Assembly (NCBI GenBank): GCA_018672815.1
Contig: JABHDX010000079.1
Location: forward strand, 1-10,755
DNA length: 10,755 bases
Reading direction: 5' to 3'
DNA from: Gammaproteobacteria bacterium
GTDB lineage: Bacteria; Pseudomonadota; Gammaproteobacteria; UBA11654
The position numbers were made by a program, and so were the translations under genes. The stretch's first letter is position 1, and every line of letters starts with the position of its first letter. The notes below the pieces were generated by a model, which was not told the DNA's origin, did no database searches, and worked only from the letters and a program-made list of their open reading frames with translations. Shown here piece after piece: positions 7,563 through 10,755 of this stretch.

Positions 7563-8054
7563 ATTTATTAATTCTGTTTCAATTAATTGAATATCATCTT
7601 TATCGGCTTGATAACGAATTCCTACACCACCAGCTTTTCGCCATTGACTAATATTTTCGGGGCGGTCATCAATCAAAATATTTTTTGTTCCTTGGTATTG
7701 AGCAAATGGAGATTTTTCTCTAACAATAAAAATTTCTTTTGGAGGCGGAGATAAATTATTCTCAATCCATATGTTTTTTTGAATGATAGTATTTTCCTCA
7801 TCATTTCTTAAAGGGGAAGACAGGATTGAATAAGAGCCTGTATATTTAAGTGCTAATTTAATGATTTGATCACAACTCGGTGTTTTAGGTATATTTGAAA
7901 AAAAGTCACTTCCTATTATTCTATCGAGTTGATCTGCAAGTTCTTTCTCAGAAAGCTCTTTCCAATGATTGACACCAGCCCAATCAGCAAACGCTTTGAA
8001 AAAATCGGCTAGGACACCATCCATGTCCAAAAAAATAATGGCTCGGTTGCTCAT
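7551..8054 (-). CDS. 5'(3')-deoxyribonucleotidase-like HAD phosphatase (NT5C family)
   Basis: HAD-superfamily phosphatase of 167 residues, resembling the NT5C family that dephosphorylates deoxyribonucleoside monophosphates, including many phage and Gram-positive versions. Motif I is FLDMDGVLADF with nucleophile D10 and acid/base D12. Motif II is LSSPL with S79/S80. The motif III lysine is probably K114 in REKSPFAQ. Motif IV is ILIDDRPENI with D129 and D130 for magnesium, followed by the QWRKAGGVGIRYQ tail common in the phage-like branch. The substrate cannot be fixed from sequence. Its start lies 6 bases after the SDR stop, with no visible Shine-Dalgarno, suggesting coupling. It is the last gene of the leftward group and ends 4 bases from the stop of the converging gene. 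Confidence 0.85.
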   Translation of the reverse strand: MSNRAIIFLDMDGVLADFFKAFADWAGVNHWKELSEKELADQLDRIIGSDFFSNIPKTPSCDQIIKLALKYTGSYSILSSPLRNDEENTIIQKNIWIENNLSPPPKEIFIVREKSPFAQYQGTKNILIDDRPENISQWRKAGGVGIRYQADKDDIQLIETELINIEL

Positions 8055-8060
8055 AGAAAT

Positions 8061-8807
8061 TTATATTCTTGATAAAAGCCGTTTGCCAAGCAAATTCGAG
8101 ATAAAAATCACTGGTCTCCATTGCCAGGGAAGGATATAAGTTTTTTTAGCACTATCAATCGCTTTGACCATCTTGGTTGCAGCTACATTGGTATCCATCA
8201 AAAAAGGCATATCAAAGTCATTGATATCAGTTAACTCACTTTTAATATAACCAGGACATATTGTTGTCACTTGGATGTTATATTTTTTAAGATAACCTCT
8301 CCAGGTATCAGCAAGTCTTCGAACAGCTACTTTTGAGGCTGCATAGCCTCCGAAGAAAGCAGGAAGAGTAAAACTTGCTATCGATGAAATAATAACAATC
8401 TTGCCATTTTTTTTATCTTTCATTATTGGAATAAATGGAACTATCGTATTAGTCACACCAAGAATGTTAGTTATCAATGTTTGATTAATTTGTGTAGCAT
8501 CACCTGAAGACAAATGATCTGAATAAGCAATTCCTGCATTAGCCACAATGATATCAATCCCTTTTTCAGAGTAATTTATAAATTCCTGGCAAACTCGATT
8601 AGATTTTTCTTGGTCAGCAACATCGAGAGAGTAAGTGATCACTTCTCTGGCGCCTGCATCTAAACATTGTTGTTTTATCTTTGTTAGTTTTTCTTCTCGG
8701 CGAGCTGCTAAACCTAAAATTGTTCCTCTTTTTGCATATTCAATAGCAATAGAAGCACCAATACCACTGCTAGCTCCAGTTATAAATACTTTTTCGTTTT
8801 CTTTCAT
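8061..8807 (-). CDS. Short-chain dehydrogenase/reductase (SDR), classical type
   Basis: NAD(P)-dependent oxidoreductase of 248 residues, typical of classical SDRs. The N-terminal Rossmann motif is TGASSGIG (10-17), with basic residues R36 and R37 in AARREEKL at the end of the second strand, which favours NADP. Other signatures are LDVAD (61-65), NAGIA (90-94), catalytic N114, S142 in the SSIAS segment, and the YAASK motif with Y155 and K159, then CPGYIKSELT (184-193). The C-terminus (about 223-248) is hydrophobic with basic residues, a pattern seen in membrane-associated SDRs of the DltE/YbbO-like branch. The substrate is unknown. It lies 40 bases after the DsbA-like gene and 6 bases before the HAD gene, on the same strand, so co-transcription is likely. 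The ATG at 8807 has no obvious ribosome binding site but aligns well with family N-termini. Confidence 0.93.
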   Translation of the reverse strand: MKENEKVFITGASSGIGASIAIEYAKRGTILGLAARREEKLTKIKQQCLDAGAREVITYSLDVADQEKSNRVCQEFINYSEKGIDIIVANAGIAYSDHLSSGDATQINQTLITNILGVTNTIVPFIPIMKDKKNGKIVIISSIASFTLPAFFGGYAASKVAVRRLADTWRGYLKKYNIQVTTICPGYIKSELTDINDFDMPFLMDTNVAATKMVKAIDSAKKTYILPWQWRPVIFISNLLGKRLLSRI

Positions 8808-8847
8808 GATTAGAATTCTATTATTGAAAATTGTTTACTAATTTATA

Positions 8848-10215
8848 TTATTTATCTTTATCTTTCATTAAATACATCATTTCTTCTATTAACCATATCC
8901 TATCTTGTCCCCAAAGATTGATAAGTACTTGTCCATTTTCATTTTTGACTGAAAAACTAGGTGGCCCCCATTTACCAATTTCATACATCCTTTTTCTATT
9001 ATTTTCTATTTCTTTTCTCCAATAGTTTGTATCCACTTCTTTTTTTGCATCATCCCAAGATAGACCAAGTTTCAGAATTATATTTTTTAGAGTTTTATCT
9101 AAATAACCATGTCTACCTTTAGCCCAAACATCTGTAAGAAATAGATCAAAAAATTCTTCTTCTTTATCAAGACGCTTGATATATGGAAATATAGAATAGC
9201 AACGTTCAACAGCCTTTCCCAAGGGATCGACAATATTGCCAAAAGAAATTTCTTTTTGATTGGCTATTCTTTTACAATCACTCAAAATATATAAACCTTT
9301 TTCAAGATTAATTTTCATACCTCTCATTACCATAGGAAGAATGGGACGATAATTTATTTTAATTGGTAGTCTTTTTTTCAGTTGTATTAATTGCTTTAAA
9401 GCTAAATAGCTATAAGGGCTCCTAGCTGAAATAAAAAAATCAATTTCTATTGTTTGACTCAAAACTAACGTTTTATTATTTGAAGAATTACGTTCTAGAA
9501 TTAATATTTTATTGTCTTTGTTAGCATTTAGATCTTGCAATCTTTTTTCTAAAAACGGTAAACGATCAATACTCCAATAACATTCTCCTTCATAAGCAAA
9601 TACGGCACCAAGGTAGTGACCCAATTCTTTTCGTTTTTTATTATTGTTTTCAATTTTTTTTACTAATTTTTCTTTAGTCATTGATGTTGTACTTCTCACC
9701 ATCTCATCAAGTGCTTTTATATCATTACCCCAGAGAGCTTCACCCACTATTTTGGCCATGGAAATAAATTGATCAGAGTTCATTGATAGTAAAATAGTTT
9801 GTGCTTTTTCTATCATCTCTATGGACATCTTATTTTTATTAGTTGAAAAATCTAAACCATAGAATGGAGCAATCATACTAGCATCATCAATACTATGTTT
9901 TTTCAAAAGTTCTACCTCAGGCGTTGCTGATTTTGGCGGTTCTCCTACAACTAGAGGTGTTATTTTTATATTATACGCAGCATTCAATTGATCAAGAACT
10001 TGGCAACATAGATGACTATAAGGGTCATCGACTTGATGGAGATAAAAGACTTCATGAGGTCTTTCATGCTTTATTCTCAGATCTTCTTTTTTGTTTCTTT
10101 TTTTAAGTAGTGTGGATTTCGATAGGTATTTTTTTAGAAACAGTCTCCTGCTTTCAAGTTTTAACCAATCAATAATGATCATTATCTTATTGCAATGCAG
10201 GCAATATTTTTTCAT
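8848..10215 (-). CDS. Tandem two-domain DsbA-like / 2-hydroxychromene-2-carboxylate isomerase-like protein
   Basis: A 455-residue protein with two DSBA-like thioredoxin-fold domains. The second (about 256-450) has the HCCA-isomerase/GST-kappa hallmarks: IDFFISARSPYSYLAL (257-272), YRPILPMVMRGM (289-300), and the closing block KWGPPSFSV (415-423), then GQVLINLWGQDRIWLIEE (428-445). The first (about 53-230) is a diverged copy: VFYLHQVDDPYSHLCCQVLD (56-75) and LGHYLGAVFAYEGECYWSID (198-217), in which the Pro-Pro at the cis-proline position is lost. Neither domain has a CxxC in the thioredoxin position, so a disulfide-exchange role is unlikely. A basic extension of about 50 residues precedes the domains, with C5-x-x-C8 near the start. 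No signal peptide is convincing. ATG at 10215 lies 3 bases after the adenosyltransferase stop; ATG at 10182 is a plausible shorter start. Substrate unknown; glutathione use is possible by family. Confidence 0.85.
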   Translation of the reverse strand: MKKYCLHCNKIMIIIDWLKLESRRLFLKKYLSKSTLLKKRNKKEDLRIKHERPHEVFYLHQVDDPYSHLCCQVLDQLNAAYNIKITPLVVGEPPKSATPEVELLKKHSIDDASMIAPFYGLDFSTNKNKMSIEMIEKAQTILLSMNSDQFISMAKIVGEALWGNDIKALDEMVRSTTSMTKEKLVKKIENNNKKRKELGHYLGAVFAYEGECYWSIDRLPFLEKRLQDLNANKDNKILILERNSSNNKTLVLSQTIEIDFFISARSPYSYLALKQLIQLKKRLPIKINYRPILPMVMRGMKINLEKGLYILSDCKRIANQKEISFGNIVDPLGKAVERCYSIFPYIKRLDKEEEFFDLFLTDVWAKGRHGYLDKTLKNIILKLGLSWDDAKKEVDTNYWRKEIENNRKRMYEIGKWGPPSFSVKNENGQVLINLWGQDRIWLIEEMMYLMKDKDK

Positions 10216-10218
10216 CTA

Positions 10219-10755
10219 TCATTTTTTATGTTCCCAAATCTTCTCTTCACCTTCTTTACGAGCAAGAGTTCTAGCTATAACAAAGAATGCATCTGATAAT
10301 CTATTAATATATTTAAGAGATTGTTGATTGATCTCTTTTTCTTCAGCCAGTTTGAATAATTCTCTCTCAGCTCTTCTGCATATTGCCCTAGATTGGTGAG
10401 TAAATGTGGAGCTTTTATTTATTCCTGGGATAACAAAATCTTTTAGTGGAGGCAGTTTCTCATTCAATTCATCAATGAATGTTTCAATAGCAGTTACTGT
10501 TTTTTCATCAATACTTTTGAATTTTGGGGCCGATATTTCACCAGAGAGGTTGAATAAGTTTTGTTGTACTCCATAGAGAAAATCTAGGATGTGTTGAGGT
10601 ATATTTTCTTCAGTTGTAATCAATCCAATAGCAGCGCTTAATTCATCAATAGATCCATAGACATGTATCGTTTGATCGTATTTTGGTACTCGTTGATTAC
10701 CACCAATGTCAGTGGAGCCATCGTCACCTTTCTTTGTGAATATTTTTGTTAATCT
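10219..10755 (-). CDS. Cob(I)alamin adenosyltransferase, PduO type, 5'-truncated by window edge
   Basis: ATP:cob(I)alamin adenosyltransferase that transfers the adenosyl group of ATP to reduced cobalamin, giving adenosylcobalamin. The frame is open to the last base of the window, so the start lies just outside; 178 residues are visible, probably lacking only a few. Visible signatures, numbered from the first visible residue: RLTKIFTKKGDDGST (1-15, ATP loop, usually TxTGDDGxT), RVPKYD (22-27), VYGSIDELSAAIG (32-44), SRAICRRAERE (122-132) holding active-site Arg and Glu residues, and RLSDAFFVIAR (152-162). A TTG at 10623 would be a false start, since the conserved ATP-binding part lies upstream of it. 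It precedes the DsbA-like gene by 3 bases and is the first visible gene of the leftward group. It implies a B12-dependent enzyme elsewhere in the genome. Confidence 0.95.
   Translation of the reverse strand, partial: RLTKIFTKKGDDGSTDIGGNQRVPKYDQTIHVYGSIDELSAAIGLITTEENIPQHILDFLYGVQQNLFNLSGEISAPKFKSIDEKTVTAIETFIDELNEKLPPLKDFVIPGINKSSTFTHQSRAICRRAERELFKLAEEKEINQQSLKYINRLSDAFFVIARTLARKEGEEKIWEHKK

Noticed and set aside
8811..8820. Perfect 10-base palindrome TAGAATTCTA upstream of the SDR gene
   Set aside because: It is short, does not extend, and such palindromes occur by chance in AT-rich DNA; no matching copies were noticed near other genes.
8848..10215. True DsbA disulfide oxidase
   Set aside because: Neither thioredoxin-like domain carries a CxxC at the active-site position and no convincing signal peptide is present; the motifs fit the HCCA-isomerase/GST-kappa branch instead.
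10219..10623. Adenosyltransferase gene starting at TTG 10623
   Set aside because: The same frame stays open to position 10755 and upstream encodes the conserved ATP-binding motif (RLTKIFTKKGDDG) and YGSIDEL, so the true start lies beyond the window edge.
1..10755. CRISPR array, tRNA, rRNA, insertion sequence or attachment site
   Set aside because: Coding genes fill nearly all of the window, gaps are at most 92 bases, and no regular repeats, transposase motifs or tRNA-like cloverleaf sequences were seen.

Overview
This AT-rich window comes from a bacterial chromosome and holds tightly packed metabolic and housekeeping genes. No mobile element, RNA gene, CRISPR array or long gene-free stretch is visible; the largest gap is the 92-base divergent spacer at 3284-3375. 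The gene order rsmE-gshB-algH(yqgE)-ruvX(yqgF)-pyrB is typical of Gammaproteobacteria. The FadI/FadJ-type beta-oxidation pair supports the same placement. Low GC, very short spacers and several overlapping genes suggest a streamlined, probably aquatic or marine gammaproteobacterium. That lifestyle is an inference; no species-level marker is present.

Layout: (1) Positions 1-3283, minus strand: a probable operon read right to left, rsmE (16S rRNA m3U methyltransferase), gshB (glutathione synthetase), algH (UPF0301), ruvX (RNase H-fold Holliday-junction resolvase/nuclease family) and pyrB (aspartate carbamoyltransferase, cut off by the left edge). (2) Positions 3284-3375: divergent intergenic region that should carry the promoters for both directions. 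(3) Positions 3376-7546, plus strand: a FadI-type thiolase, a FadJ-type multifunctional beta-oxidation protein overlapping it by 8 bases, and an unrecognised soluble protein whose ATG directly follows the fadJ stop codon. (4) Positions 7551-10755, minus strand: a second probable operon converging on the first. In transcription order it encodes a PduO-type cob(I)alamin adenosyltransferase (5' end beyond the right edge), a two-domain DsbA/HCCA-isomerase-like protein, a classical SDR oxidoreductase and a 5'(3')-deoxyribonucleotidase-like HAD phosphatase.

The fad genes together cover the hydratase, 3-hydroxyacyl-CoA dehydrogenase and thiolase steps of fatty-acid beta-oxidation. The adenosyltransferase makes adenosylcobalamin, which could serve a B12-dependent mutase elsewhere in the genome. 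I found no clearly new multi-gene system. The least ordinary items are the duplicated DsbA-like protein, the unknown gene coupled to fadIJ, and altered family signature motifs in RuvX, PyrB and GshB.
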